From Oryzias latipes (Eukaryota; Chordata; Actinopteri; Beloniformes; Adrianichthyidae): DNA of 64,000 nt. Each line of letters opens with the position of its first letter. Positions within the stretch are counted from its first letter, which is position 1. Shown one piece after another: positions 13,384 through 26,030 of the stretch. The notes under the pieces were generated by a model, which saw only the letters and a list, made by a program, of their open reading frames with translations, was not told where the DNA came from and made no database searches. The translations under genes were made by a program, and so were the position numbers. The stretch covers positions 18,942,184 through 19,006,183 of the forward strand of contig NC_019867.2 of NCBI RefSeq assembly GCF_002234675.1. Reading direction: 5' to 3'.

Positions 13384-15011
13384 AAAATTATAAGAAAAAC
13401 AATCACATACTTGAATGCACGCACACACACAGAAGTGGATCCCACCAGGTAATAAAAACAACAACACACAGACCCTCTAACATGGCGCAGTACTCATCAG
13501 GGATAACACCATACTTCATGTCAAGCGTAACGGAGCAACAACACACTGTGAAACAGCGTGCAGTTCATCTGCTCAGCAGAAACTTGATTGATGGCCGTCC
13601 CACATCGGGCCAGACTTTGACGAATTGCGCGCCTGGTTCTCCATCAGATGACCTCTGCTACACTGCGCAAGCAACAACAGCTCTGGTGGGACGGAGAATT
13701 ACTACAGTCACTAAGAAGAGCAACAGCATGACATCTAAAATGGGAAAGAAGGCTTCCACATAAACACCAACTCATCCCTCAGAGTGCGGTCAGCTCTAAG
13801 ACGTCACACATTTCTGACTCATTTGTACCTACACAAACACCTACATGTATTATGACTAGCCTACTCTGTAATTATTGCAGACAAATATGTCAAAACGAGT
13901 CTAAAAATAATTACTTTCCCAGTACAAGCTGCTGGTACAGACTGGATATAAAGCATAGGATTCCGCTTCAGTTTGAGATATTAGATTTGAGATTGACTCC
14001 GATGAACAACATTCTCTAAATAAATTAGCTGGAATGGGATTTTATAGCCCTCTTCCCAGCTGTCAGATACAGTCAGTTTTGTCAGAGGACACGTCTGGAT
14101 ACATTAACGCAAATCATCACTGCAATGAAATACAGCGGCGAGCTTTAACCAGCAGTAAACTGGACATTCTAAAAGGGCGCTCCTGTGCTCCAGTGATGGC
14201 TTTACTGAATATGTCAGTGTTACTTAGAAATAATTATTTTAAATGCCGGACCTTTTTCCTCTAAAAGTCTATCCACTCATACGCACTTCTGCAGTGCTTA
14301 GATGTTAGATCTTAAAGAAGACATATGTATTCCTTCCTTAATTTTAACATTTTAAATCTACTTATTTTTTCTAAAGCCAAGTAAAGACTGTAAAAAAATC
14401 CACTCCTGCTGTAGGCCTTAAAATACTGTTTAATAGTATGTGTTTAGTAAAAAAACTCTGATACAAGTGCTTTTTAGGATACATTTTAGCTTAAGCGAAA
14501 TATATTAATGCGCTCTAAAGAGATCACAAACTTAAAAACTCTATTAGCACTATAGACTGCAGTAAACTGCCTTTGTTGTAAATTGTTGTGGATTTACATG
14601 TTTTTTGTTTTAATTTATATTGCTGTCAATGTCATAAAAAATCTAATTTCTACTCATCTTAAATTCTGCTGAATGGATGAAGAGGAAGCTGCTGAAATAT
14701 GAATATGTGTGAAAACTGCATTTCTGACACTTTTTGCTTTTACGTACTGATATCATAACAGAAGGTTGTTCTGAGGGCATTATCCCTTTAATAAGAAAAC
14801 GTCATGCCCACAAGGCCTAAATGGCTTGAGGGCGCATATTTAATTCATATGGGAGCTTGATTAATAAATGATTAATGATTTTTCTGAGAACTATTATTTT
14901 TAAACAAATGAAACTATTTTTGCATCGATTAGTAGAGCGCTCCCCGAGGAAGTAAATGCATTCCTGGAGTTTATAGTAACCATGAAGTTAGACATTTTAC
15001 ATTTTAAAAGG

Positions 15012-15014
<3 letters not shown>

Positions 15015-15040
<26 letters not shown>
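15015..15040. repeat. (TA)n microsatellite
   Basis: Thirteen uninterrupted TA dinucleotides. A poly(T) run of about 17 nt follows near 15,099-15,115. Confidence 0.9.
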
Positions 15041-15042
<2 letters not shown>

Positions 15043-15392
15043 TACAAGGCTGCTGTGCTAATGTTTCATAAAACCACTGTAGTTTTTCTTGTGTTAATTT
15101 TTTTTTTTTTTTTTTACAGATTCTGCAAAAAAGACATCAGATTAGGAGCGTATGGCATTCAATCGAGACACAGGAAAATCATAAAAGAGGGTGTAGCTGT
15201 TTTGATTTATTTTTTAATTTATTTATTGGCATAATTATATGAAACCTGCCAGAAGCACCTGGCAAAAACCCATAGCTCCCATGCTAGTGCAGGACGCTCG
15301 TCCTGTTGGCCAGTTGTAAGATTTGGCTTTTTGCCAAGAACCTTGATTTAGAAGTACTTACAGGTGACACAGAAAAAGGAGGAGAGGATTCT

Positions 15393-15434
15393 GAGAGCAC
15401 CTCACATTGATATGAGAGCACCTCACATTGATAT
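15393..15434. repeat. Perfect 21-bp tandem duplication
   Basis: The 21-mer beginning GAGAGCACCTCACATTGATA occurs twice in direct succession with no mismatch. This is a recent slippage-type duplication in the presumed dtx1 intron. Confidence 0.9.
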
Positions 15435-16359
15435 TCTACAAAGCTGCCAGGCAGCAAACAATCAAAATAAGTGATTTTTCTTCTAGGGTATGAGCCTTTC
15501 TGATGCTGTGTCGCAGTAATTCCTCCTCTCTTTCTGATCACTCAGAACAGGCAGCGACTTTGCTGTGAGGATTATTCTTTCTCTGGATATTGGAACTGGT
15601 GGCAACGGGAACTGCAATACTGTGAGTTTTCTATGGTTCAGTAACTTAAATAAAACCCCTGTAACTCTTTCAATGGGCGATTTATTTTGGATGAATATAT
15701 AATAACCGCAAAAAATCAATGCCATGATACCTTGTGTCTTGAAAATATAATAACTGAAAATGTCTTTAGCTGTGATGACTGTGCAGAAAATACAGCTGTT
15801 CCTCCAACCCACCTAAAAGCAAGGCTTGTGGTTTGCTTGCAAGTGAATCCTGGTGTGGTTCATATACATGAGGAGTGTACAAAGACTACTAAGCACACAA
15901 AACAATACTTTATGTGTATTTCAAAGTAAAAGGAGAAACGTATTTCTTGTGTGAACTCGTTTCAAGTGAAACTCCAAAAGAGAGTAAATGTATTAAGTCT
16001 ATGAAGCTTTCATATTCTCCTTGAATATGGCAAAAAAAGCAATGCAAATAAAGGTATGACAATTTGAAACTACCTAACCAAGACAAAACCAATTTAAAAA
16101 TAAACGTTTTTCTGCTGCTTACTGACTGATGGGAGTAATACACACAGACATTGCCTTTAAAACATGTTTTCTAAATTATATCTACTATTTGGTTGAGCAG
16201 GCGGTTAAAAGGGTTATGGGATTATTCTCTTCTTTTGGTCTTGGTAACCCCACCCCACCCCACCCAAAAAAAAAAAAAACTGGTTTGAGACACCAATGAT
16301 GAATTTGTGACTGTTTTTTGAGGAAAGTTTCAGAGACAGCTAATATCATGCAAAGGTCA

Positions 16360-16845
16360 GTGTTCTGGTGCCTGTCAGTCTCCTCCCCCTCCCCCTCCTG
16401 CTCTGCACCTGACTCCACCAGCTGTGACCAATGCACCTCATCACCTGCTTCAGCTCTTAAGGAGACTCAGCCCCAGTATCCAACGCCAGTTCGTTGCCCC
16501 TTATGGTGACTAAACCTAGTCTCACTCTAAGTTCATGTTTATGTGTTCAAGTCTTGCCTCGACTCTAACTGATCTCTCCCTGCCTCAGGATTCCAGCCTT
16601 CAAGTGTCTCCACTGTGGAAGTCAGTCCGAGCCCTCCAGAAGCCCTGTGATAACTTCAAGGTTAGTAAAGCCGCCCTATTACCTCCAGCCACGCCACAAG
16701 CCGCTGTCCTCACCAGCCTCTTACCAAGCCATCACCATCTCTCCTGGAAGGAAAAATAAAAACTCTTACTTACCTCTCACCTACCATTGTCCTCATTCTG
16801 GGTTCCAGCATCTAGGTCTGTCCATCCTACAAGTCATGACAGTTA
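16360..16845 (+). repeat. Unclassified retroelement-like segment
   Basis: The stretch is pyrimidine-rich and GC-richer than its surroundings. It contains an AATAAAA signal near 16,757 and ends with CAAGTCATGACA. This composition and ending resemble known repetitive segments in teleost genomes. I cannot place it in a named family, and no coding capacity is evident. Confidence 0.25.
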
Positions 16846-19154
16846 GCTCAATATTTTTTGAATAGCTCCAAGCTAATTCACTGTTAAAAAACCAACAGCT
16901 GCAGCCTCATTCTGATAGATCCTTCTATAATCCTATACCTGACGCAACATATAGATACTGTAGTTTTCTTGCCTCAGAAGTCAAAATGCTTTTGTTGGTG
17001 TGGTCCAAATGACCTTTAGTGACACCAGTGTTGCCTTCCTTAAAAAATGTGTTCAACTATTTCTGAATGTAACTGGGGTTGGGCTGAAATTTATTTAGAC
17101 TGGAAAAGTCCTGTGGTCTGGATTGAGTGTTGAACCTTGTGTTTGGTGTGTATTCCGACTACCGTCAAGGGGACATTTCCGTTTCCAACCAAAGCTTGCA
17201 AACAAAACCACATGACTGATCTCTTCCCTCCCAAGGAATTACGAGGGCGGGGCAAAGCAGCGAGAGAATAATGAAGCCCTACACTTTGCAGTCCTCGTCG
17301 GGATAGACGGAAGCATCCTGCAAGGTGGTTACTGGCAAGAAGATGGCTAAGAAGGTACACCGATATGTAAAGGACATATATTGTCAGGAAAACAGTATGA
17401 GAAACAATGTGTATCACATTAAAAATCAAGTCAAAAGTTGTTCTAATGAACCTGCATTTATCAGGACAAATTTGAATGAGTTGCTGTGTCTCAGCGTTGC
17501 TCCCTGGTTTCTTTGGGGCTTCAGTTTGCTTCTCTCCTACTCTGTTTATAGCCTGCAATGCCCGGCTACGGGGCCATTTTGGTCCAGTTGTTACGCTTCG
17601 AGCATGGAGCATATTCTGAAAGTGAAAACTCAAGAGTGAACAAGACTGGAAATGAACCTTGAAAAATGGGTCCGCTAGTGGTTCCAGGTCCTGGACCAGG
17701 GGCCAGTTGGGTGTATTCAGACTGAAAAATTGTTCTGGATTATCCAGGGAAACAAACTGTGTCCAGTCTTAATATACCTTAAGAAAATAGAGGATGAGAG
17801 GAAACAAGCAACATATGTGAAAAGATTAATTTCCTTTTGCAAACCCTTCTTTCTTAATTAAATACACCACTTTTGCTCTGGCAGAGTCTGTCCTGCTTTA
17901 ACATGATAGAAAAACAATGTTGGCATTACCACACAAAAAACAAAGGGAGACACAAAGCATAGCCGTTATAATACCACAGAGGGCCCATCAATATGTTTTC
18001 CTCTGGGCACAAAATTCAATCAAGCATGTTGACAGTTGAAATTTAGAGGATGGACCAATGTTGGAGGAAAAAATACTGTATTTCTCAGGGTATGTTTTTT
18101 CTGCATAGTTAGGTTGGGGTCTGATGTATCCTCAGGTGTGACTTGTGTATTTTTTTTCTTATGCTTTTTAGCTGCTGTGACATATTCGCCAGAGCAACCT
18201 ATAGTGCAGAATATATGATTTTTAAAATAATAAATATAATGCTTCCACAAAAAAACATCCTTAAAAACTAACAGAAGTTAGTTTACTTTTTCATGCGTCA
18301 AGTCCTCTTCGACAGCATAAGGTTAATGGGCCATGGAGGACAACAGGTTCCGATCGGAGTGACCTACCAGACTGAGATGACAAAAAAAAGCAGCACTGAG
18401 AGCGGCTTTGAAGCTGAATCTTTGATGGAATACAAATATATCCCCTCTGTAAAGTTACGACCTGGATTAGATGGTAAAGGAAAGCTGTACGATTCTGCCA
18501 ACAAAGCCAAAGGAGCACAGCCACCCACCTTTGAGTGCAAAAGAAATGCAGAATGACATGACCCTGCAAACATGAAAACCAGGTCGCTCGCACATTTTAG
18601 AAAATATTTTAAAATGGACCAATTCTGAAACAGACTTTTACATTAATTAGGAAATCAGTCATTTCTGTCTATTTTTGGATAATTTGAATTCATGGATGTC
18701 CAAAGAACAAAATATTTCTTCAAGATTTAGGAATTTTTCACACTTTACACAATAAAATACATAAGTGAGTGACCTTGGGAGCATTTCAGCCATACCACTC
18801 TAGCAGCGCGTTTACTTTGGTTACTCCTCCCTAGGGCGGTTCAGTTAATCAGCTCATCTGTTCAGGTGTGCAATTTTTCCTCTCTTCCTTTAAAGCAAGC
18901 GTTTGTCGCCCCACCCTCCTCCCCGGCTTCCACCTGTGTGCTCCGTTAGGGGTAGTTTATTACCCAAAAGTTTTATGGAGATCTTGTCTTATGTAATTGA
19001 ACAGAGCCTTATGCCAAACTAAAAGAATGTGAAAATAAATCTCTTTACTGCATGAGTAGTCTGACTGAAATTTGAACTTGAAACGATGAAAAATGTATTT
19101 GTGTTTAAACATAAGCAGGAATTGGACTGCAGTTTCAAACTGAGGACGTAAACA

Positions 19155-19327
19155 AAGAGCTCTCAGTAACGGGGAGTGGAAGTGGGAGCAGGGTCGCTCC
19201 AAGCCAATGGCCTGCCCACAATCAGAAGCATATTTTCTAATGAACTACTGCAGCTCTGCAGAAACTGTCATTGAAAACGAGACAAGCTTTTTAATTTTGG
19301 CTAAAAATGGCGAGTGAGACTGGGACT
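19155..19327 (+). mobile_element. Truncated copy of the TTAA-target miniature transposon
   Basis: It shares with the copies at 21.1, 48.9 and 53.0 kb a CTCTGCAGAAACT block, a TTGGCTAAAAATGG block and the right terminus GTGAGACTGGGACT followed by TTAA (19,328-19,331). No left terminus is visible, so only the right part remains. Confidence 0.55.
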
Positions 19328-19451
19328 TTAAACAATTTCATGTGATCTTTCAAAATAAATGCTTTATTTCTCAGTTTTAATGCAAGAAATTATTCCTTTT
19401 TATGTTTAGACTACTGCAGTATAGCTAATTCAAAGGTTTTGTTAGAACCAT

Positions 19452-19485
19452 TTCCTTTTCCGTGGTGTTGCTCGGGTCTTGGTCC
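19452..19485. repeat. Direct repeat copy 1
   Basis: The block starting TTCCTTTTCCGTGG is repeated 669 bp downstream at 20,121-20,154. There are only three differences in 34 bases, all T/C transitions. Both copies are followed by a T-rich run and AATGTACT. Confidence 0.8.
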
Positions 19486-20120
19486 CATTTTGGTCCCATT
19501 TTTTAATGTACTCCAACTCTCTCTGAGTATAGAAACTTTTTTTTGTTATAAGCGCACACTGTCTGAACATTTTTCTGGCTCACTTTTTTGTAGCCTAATT
19601 TAATCAGCAGAGTTTAACTGGAGAAATAAGTTTATCCACAATTAACTAAGACTAATCCTGTGCATGTAAACAACAGACTTCTTCTCACTTGTTCTACTTC
19701 TAGTACATGGTAATGATCCGTCACTAGAAAAAAAACGTGCAATGATGGGTAGCAATGCATTGATTTTTAAATTATGTTTTTCTTACTCAACATTACTTCA
19801 ACAATATAACCATATTTTAGGAATTACTTAACTACTTACTTTACTTAAGCATTACTAAAACTTAAAGGTGACTTTTTGCTTTTTCTTGGGGTCTATATTT
19901 ACATTGGCTACAAGACAGAGGTCATTAAAATTCATGAACAATACATTCAGCGTGACAGTCGGCAAAAAACATGGCTAGATTTGCAGCGCTTGGGGCCCTT
20001 GACAGATCCCTTCATAGCTCTTTCTGGTGATTTATTTCCTCCCTTCAATCCATCTCTTTCCATCAGGAAAACACAGCAGCTCTCCCTCGCTTCCTCCTCA
20101 CTCCTCGCTTCTGTCAGCTC

Positions 20121-20154
20121 TTCCTTTTCCGTGGCGTCGCTCGGGTCTCGGTTC
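20121..20154. repeat. Direct repeat copy 2
   Basis: Second copy of the block at 19,452. It is also followed by a poly(T) run (14 or more) and AATGTACT. It may belong to a longer diverged duplication or to two insertions of one element. Confidence 0.8.
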
Positions 20155-20425
20155 CTTTTTTTTTTTTTTTAATGTACTATGCTCTCCTCTTATTTTCAAA
20201 AATATTCTGCAGCGTGAGTAACACAGTTCAAAGATACAACATCTTTAAAAAGTCCAAGCGTTCCATTTTGAGCTGCTTTGGGCACCACTCTAGGCTACTT
20301 TGACTTGTTTATGACGCAGGTGGGTTTTCACCGTCAGAGCTGATGCACACGGCGCCTGACCTTTTGCATGTACATAGCAAGAATCCTTTTTGCAGCTTCC
20401 TCCCACAGACCACCAAACCCCCTCC

Positions 20426-20450
20426 CACACACACACACACACACACACAC
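20426..20450. repeat. (CA)n microsatellite
   Basis: Twelve CA units within the presumed dtx1 intron. Confidence 0.9.
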
Positions 20451-21087
20451 TTACTACACTGTAAACAACAGCAAAGAGAGACAAATGCTAGAACATCAAT
20501 TTACAGCGCAGCAAATTTACAGACTGCAGAGAAGCCACCACCGAACCACTGGTGTTGGCAGCTCTACAATGAGGCCTTTGTCTTTCCGCTGTTTCTCACC
20601 GTGATTAGGCTGAGAGAAACTGAGGCAGAGAGGAGGTTTTCACGCCTCTGGAACCAAAACAAACAAAAGGGGCCGGCTCTGGCACCACAGCAACCACAGC
20701 TGATAAAAAGCTATCTCTGCTCTCACACATGGAGCGTCTCACAACAATGAGCAGCGTGTAACTGCAGCGGCCTTTGCAACACAACAAACAGGAGCAGCAG
20801 AGATGCACAAGATAACAGGACAAGCCTTTCCCCTCTATTTGATTTTGGAGATGAAGCGAGTAAGTGTGAAAACTGGAAACACTATTGAGCAACTTCGTTG
20901 TATAATAATTATGCAATCTTTGTAATTTCTTATGCATATATAAATAAAATAAAAATAAAAAGTAAACTTTCTTTTGACTTTGTTGCATTTTTATCAAAGG
21001 TTGTGATTTGTTTAGCATCTTTTTACATACGGAGGTTTTCATTTTTTTTCTTAAAGCTTTAATATTTCTAAAATGGAAATAAATTAA

Positions 21088-21697
21088 AGACTCACTCTAT
21101 TGAAAATTGTGTTTTTGGTGTTTTTAACATGTTCTTGTAGCATTTTTCTCATGGTGGAAGACAGGTATCAAGAAAATTAAGATTAAAACTGCATTTCTTT
21201 ATATTTCTTCATTCATATTGTGAAACAGGATCAGAGGAAAAAATGCCATTTGAAAACGCTTGTAGATATTGTGTAAATTTTACAATGGGCTGGCCAAAAG
21301 CTCCATGCTCTGTTCCATTCTGATGCATCCACTTGCATACAAATAGATCCATGTATGTTTTGGTTTTCTTCGTCTGAGCTGGAATGTTGATCAAAACGGC
21401 TGTATAGCCCCAATATTGCTCGCCATTTTTGTTGCACTGGTAATGTTAGTCAAGGGGTGTGAGGGGCTGTAAGCTAGCAGGAGAGAGTGTAAAAAAAAAG
21501 GAATTACATCCTCTGATCACAGGCTCACTCCGCACCTACAGTCCTGGCAAATTTCTGCTTAACTCCTGCTGCTCTGCAGAAGCTATGTCCTTGAAAATGA
21601 CACAGGTTTTTATTTTGGCAAAAAAACAGCAAAATCATACCTCAAAGACAACTGGGAACGCTTTTACAATAGATCAAAAGATGATTTGAGTGGGACT
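21088..21697 (+). mobile_element. TTAA-flanked miniature transposon, longest copy
   Basis: The element begins AGACTCACTCTATT and ends GATTTGAGTGGGACT, so its ends are inverted repeats of the form AGACYCACTC / GAGTGGGNCT. It is bounded on both sides by TTAA (21,084-21,087 and 21,698-21,701). At 610 bp it is the longest of four related copies in the window. It has no transposase frame. TTAA target duplication is a property of piggyBac and Kolobok superfamilies; which one mobilised it is not decidable here. Confidence 0.7.
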
Positions 21698-23282
21698 TTA
21701 ATTTACACACATTGGAATACGATTCTGAGTGAACAGCAATGTCACAGCAGCATACTGGGTGAACTGGCCACTTCCCCCAGCATATTTAAGATGGAAGAGC
21801 TCAACAGGCAAAGAGCAGAATCAATACAATCAGTGTTGAGATTCATCAAACCGACCACAAGCTGGTAAATGACAGAAGTGGCTGAAAGGGTGGTGTGTTT
21901 TAGTGAAAGGCTTGCTCCAGTGAAAGGGAATCAGTCCGCAGCAGTATTTAGAGGTACAAATGTGCATCTGGGAATGGCCCCAGATCGATCTCCACTGGCC
22001 AGAAGCCAAACGTCGCACTGCCTTCAGCCACATATTAACGACAGATTTCAGCACAGAGCAGCACTGCACCATGGTATGTTTCTTAATGTACGCCTAAAAA
22101 AAACAACCCCAGCCCGGTGCGCCGTGGCTGTGTCGCAGTTATAATGTAATTACAGGGGACACAACATTAAGCTGATCTCTCATTAGTTGAAGCATCTCCG
22201 CCTGGTTGCCAGGAGATCTCCCCGAACCCTCAGAGGAGCAGGGGACACTTCTGCAGTCTGCAGGGACAAAACCAGCACAGCAGCTAACAAAGAGGAAGAT
22301 CAGAAAGCAGTTTACTCACATTTTCAGCCACATTTACAAGCTCCGGACATTTCTACTCTCCAAGGTAGAACATAGAACTCATGTAGGGAGGATGTATATC
22401 TGGACTACATTGGATTATGAAGAGCATAAGTAAAGACGGATTTATCTATTTTTTTTTTTGAATAGCGCTCTGAGAAAACAGGCCATTTGTGAATAAACTT
22501 AAGTGAAATTGAATTAAACTGTCTTGTCTTGCAGCTGTGTTGTGTGTGTGTCTGCCCTTATCTACTTGTTTCTTCAAGTTGGTGGCTTTTCACTTTCTTC
22601 CAAATCTTGGCTCTAGTTGGTGTTTTGGTTCCAAAATGGTCATATTTGGAGTTGGGCTCCATCAGGAATTATGGATATTCACACCAAAAGTGAACTAAAG
22701 TATGCATAGAAGCAGATCGGAATTCGCAGACCTAGGTAGAAAACAAACTAATCCATATATAGCGGGTTTGAATGCACCCTTAAAAACACGTAAACAGATT
22801 TAGAGGTTCCAGCAGATCTATTCAGAATTCAAACAGAGCAGACACATCCTGGTTTTGTATTTCAACAGCTCACTGAGGTCTTTTGTGCATGCAAACTACA
22901 GAACAGATTCAGAAAATCTCCATCCAAGACGATCCATCAAGACGCCCCGGCGATTGATGTTTCCATGTTTTTCAGGGCTAGGGATGAGAATACAGAGAAT
23001 TTTCAAAGAGCACTGAGCAAGAGGCATCCAGACTGCTGTCCATCAAGGTGACAGGTTTATCCCGACTGAGGTGAAGACAACACTGAACGGCAAAATGAGG
23101 AGCGATAAACGTCAGGCCCAACTACTGCGCTGCGTTAATGGCTGAGAAACCGCTCAGATACGCATCCAGCTCTGATTGGGGTTTATTAGACACAAAAAAG
23201 AAAAGAGGAAACTCAGCCAAACAGCTCTTTACTGTTTAACACAGATTAACTGACCATCAATACAAAAATACAAGTGTTTCCT

Positions 23283-23346
23283 AGAATAGAATAAAATAGA
23301 ATAGAATAGAATAGAACTTTATTGATCCCACAAAGGGGAAATTACC
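23283..23346 (+). repeat. (TAGAA)n plus retroposon tail
   Basis: A short AATAG microsatellite is followed by CTTTATTGATCCCACAAAGG and GGAAATTACC. This microsatellite-plus-TTGATCCC tail recurs at about 48,003-48,060, marking both as 3' ends of one retroposon family. Confidence 0.5.
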
Positions 23347-24652
23347 TTGTTACTATCCAGCAGATTGTTAATGGATGACACTAAAAATACACTCAAATAA
23401 TTAATAATAATCATTATTGTTCAGTGGCTATACGCATAGTAAAACAGTGTGGCATGAACCTTCAGTATAATGCGTTTTGTTGTATTTAATTTTGCAGGGT
23501 TGTATTTTAATAGTATAATCATTGTATTTAATTAACAGGCCTAAAAAAGTAAAAATCTGCACTAACAGTGTTTTCCAAAACAAGAAGCATTTCCTCCTTT
23601 TTCCAATATACGAGACACCCATTTAAAGAATTTTGCTGTATTTTAGCCTCTTTTTTGCAGGTAATTTTTTTTCTTGCATTATTGAATATGCAAGTGAACT
23701 GCTGCCCAATTAATGAAAGGTAAGGCAGCACAGATCCACACACTGGGAGGTCACCTTCAAATCCCATGCGTATCTCCCTGACCCTTGTGATGCTGTGAAA
23801 TTACATAACGCCAGACGATGGAGTAAAACCCGCCTCCGCCTTTAAGAGCGGGAATGCTTTCAATCCATGTGCAGCACATCAATAGAACGTGAACAAAAAC
23901 CTTAAAAAAACAACAACAAAAATGTATTTATCAAAGAGAATTACTGTGAAACCAACAGATGCTACGCTGAGGGGATTTTACTCCCCTTTATTTCCAGAAG
24001 GGGAGAGGGGTTAAGAGTGCTTGCTGTTTAGACTAAAAGTCTTGCTGTCTCACATTTTCATCACACAGAACTAACAAAAAATAAATAAACAGCAACAAAA
24101 AACATCAACTCTGGTGTCATCTGTTGTCGTTTTTAGCAATACATTTACATGCTCTAAAAACACTTGCCAACTCACAACATCAAATTGACTTGAAAACTAA
24201 ACGGAGAAGATTCCTGTGAGAAATAACCAAATCCAAATCCAAACTAATGAGATGCTTTAGCATGGTCCAATCTCTGACTGCACCTTCCAATCACCTGATG
24301 TCCAGCAGGGACTATCTGGACATTTCTCATTCATGTCAGATATATTGTATCTTTAAATTATTAATGATTTTCACACTGACAGCACAGTGAGGTGATGAAT
24401 TCCTCACATATAATTATGGCATTCCAGCAGAGGTGTTTTTTACGACACGGTAAAGTCTTGACTATCCACTTGGGGGCATTGGGATCTGTTAGAGTCAGAG
24501 CGTCTCTAGAGTCTGTCTTTAGTTGGTTTACATGAGACCCAGTTTAGAAAACATCCTTACTCCTGAAGGTATTTATAGCAACTGTTTTCAAGCTCTGTTA
24601 AAAGCGATCCATGCATGTTCTTTGACTTTGACAGGATGTTCCAGTGTCTTAC

Positions 24653-24911
24653 CTGTGTCTTGTCGAAATTGGTGCATAGACTGCAGGTCGATGATGTAAG
24701 GAGAAAGCTGAGCATCAACTTGTCCCAGGACCACACTCCCCCGAGCATCCCCCTTCAGAACATTCTCTATGTGGTGACAAACCGCCGCACTGTACGGCCT
24801 CCAGCGCCCATGTTCGTTCAGCCATTCCCAGACCACCACCCTGGCCACACTCTGTGGGGGGTACCCCACCCCGTTCATGGGCACCAACAACCCCGACCCC
24901 GGACGTGCCAT
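24653..24911 (-). CDS. dtx1: Deltex-1-like E3 ubiquitin ligase, first coding exon only
   Basis: Deltex proteins are cytoplasmic ubiquitin ligases that modulate Notch signalling; their N-terminal WWE repeats bind the Notch ankyrin region. Translation from the ATG at 24,911 gives 86 complete codons. The first WWE repeat starts at about residue 22 with ARVVVWEWLNEHGRWRPY. It continues through CHHIENVL and GSVVLGQVDAQL to PYIIDLQSMHQFRQDTG. The N-terminal lead (MARPGS, then NGVGYPPQ) and the CHHIENVL wording fit DTX1 better than DTX4, as remembered. The exon ends in phase 1 at a good donor (CAG/GTAAGA). A strong acceptor at 25,229-25,234 (pyrimidine tract plus CTGCAG) suggests the exon begins at 25,228 with about 317 nt of 5' UTR. 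No second WWE, RING or deltex C-terminal exon is present to the left, so the gene is incomplete in this window. Confidence 0.85.
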
Positions 24912-25802
24912 CACTCTTCGTGGTGTCTGAGCCGCTGGCTATGTCCCAAACTAGAACACCACTGCAGTCCTGCCAGTCAACTGACACACTGGAGCATCTT
25001 TGTTGGCCCCCCAGACAGAAAAAAGTTGGAATCAGCGAGTGTTGGTAGCCCTCAGTTAGGTCATGTTGCTGCTTTTAAGCGGGCAGTTGTGTTTGACTCA
25101 TCGTCTGCAGGTACTTTCTGAGCAGGGCCACCTTGATCAGCCTCCTTCCTTCTGTGCCTTGTGTTCGAAGTGGCAGCTGTTGATGATAACTGCAGCTGGA
25201 GGACGCTACACCACCAACCACGGTAGATCTGCAGCAAAAAGATAAGAAACACAAGACAGAGCTCATGAAAACGATGCCATCAGCTGTCTGCCTCTTTTGG
25301 CTATAATTAATTACCTTAAGTCTTTAAAAAAAAACCGAAAGAGAATGTGACCTATAGGTGCAGCAGCAAGACGCTAATTATTACCTAACAGATTATTATT
25401 CAGATATTTTGGTCATAAAAATAAGATCTCACATGGAAACAATAGATTACAAAAGTAGAAATAGATTTTTAAAGCATGCGTAAAACCTCCAAATTCATTG
25501 GAACCTTAAAGACCTGCAGGTTGCAGCCGTGGCGCCACACATTTGTCAGGTAGAGTCTACATCATGGGCTTCCGACGCACATCTGATTACCAAATAAATG
25601 TATGGCGAAAGAAAGGGATGGGAGTGTGAATTTTTAAATGCACCTGCCTTTTTACACCTGCAAGCACCTCTCAATCCCCGCACTCAAGAGCGTTCCTTCC
25701 AGCATCCCTCCTCACAAAAGGAGAACGAGGCGCCGTTCCATCTGCGTGAATGTGGTCCAGACCACAGCAGCAGCAGCTTGTTGGTCCGCGTTGTTCACTC
25801 AC

Positions 25803-26030
25803 GGTCTGCACGGCTGCACGGTGCGCAGACTCGGAGGCGCAGACAGAATCCCGCCACTCCGCCGCGCAATCCTGCGCTTCTTGTTAGGCAAAAACTGCGG
25901 ATATCCCAAACGGAAACAAGCTGTCCGGCAAACAATATCCAGGCACACCTGTATGCACACAGCCGTGAAATTCACCCAATGTGTGAAGTCACAATAAACG
26001 AACACCACTTCCTGTTGGTGCTTTCAAAAT
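25803..26030 (-). promoter_or_regulatory. dtx1: Candidate dtx1 promoter and untranslated first exon
   Basis: About 25,500-25,930 is clearly richer in G+C and CpG than its surroundings. On the minus strand a donor GTGAGT follows AGACC at 25,803. It could join an untranslated exon to the acceptor at 25,228 of the coding exon. The transcription start is not defined by any visible TATA box. The call rests on CpG content and on compatible splice signals. Confidence 0.4.

Larger units (their letters stand above)
1..24652 (-). other. Presumed long first intron of dtx1 (no other gene seen)
   Basis: This stretch lies downstream of the splice donor of the first dtx1 coding exon and contains no later deltex exon that I can recognise. 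The second WWE repeat, the RING finger and the C-terminal deltex domain are all absent from the translations on both strands. I therefore infer that it is intron 1, continuing beyond the left edge. It is AT-rich and filled with degraded transposon pieces, listed separately. The remaining stretches (for example 1-3,845, 4,258-6,180, 9,730-11,370, 13,390-15,000, 15,440-16,350, 16,850-19,150 and 21,700-24,650) show only short chance open frames. The alternative is that part of it is plain intergenic DNA and the deltex exon is an isolated fragment. Confidence 0.5.

Noticed and set aside
13347-13763. 138-codon plus-strand frame
   Set aside because: It starts within a retroposon tail and shows no domain; considered chance.
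17091-17633. 180-codon minus-strand open frame, one of the longest outside recognised genes
   Set aside because: It has no recognisable domain, codon pattern or splice context. The frame is low-complexity hydrophobic in the middle and lies in repeat-rich presumed intron.
24615-25121. 168-codon plus-strand frame
   Set aside because: It is the antisense shadow of the dtx1 WWE exon; the minus-strand translation is a clear deltex domain.
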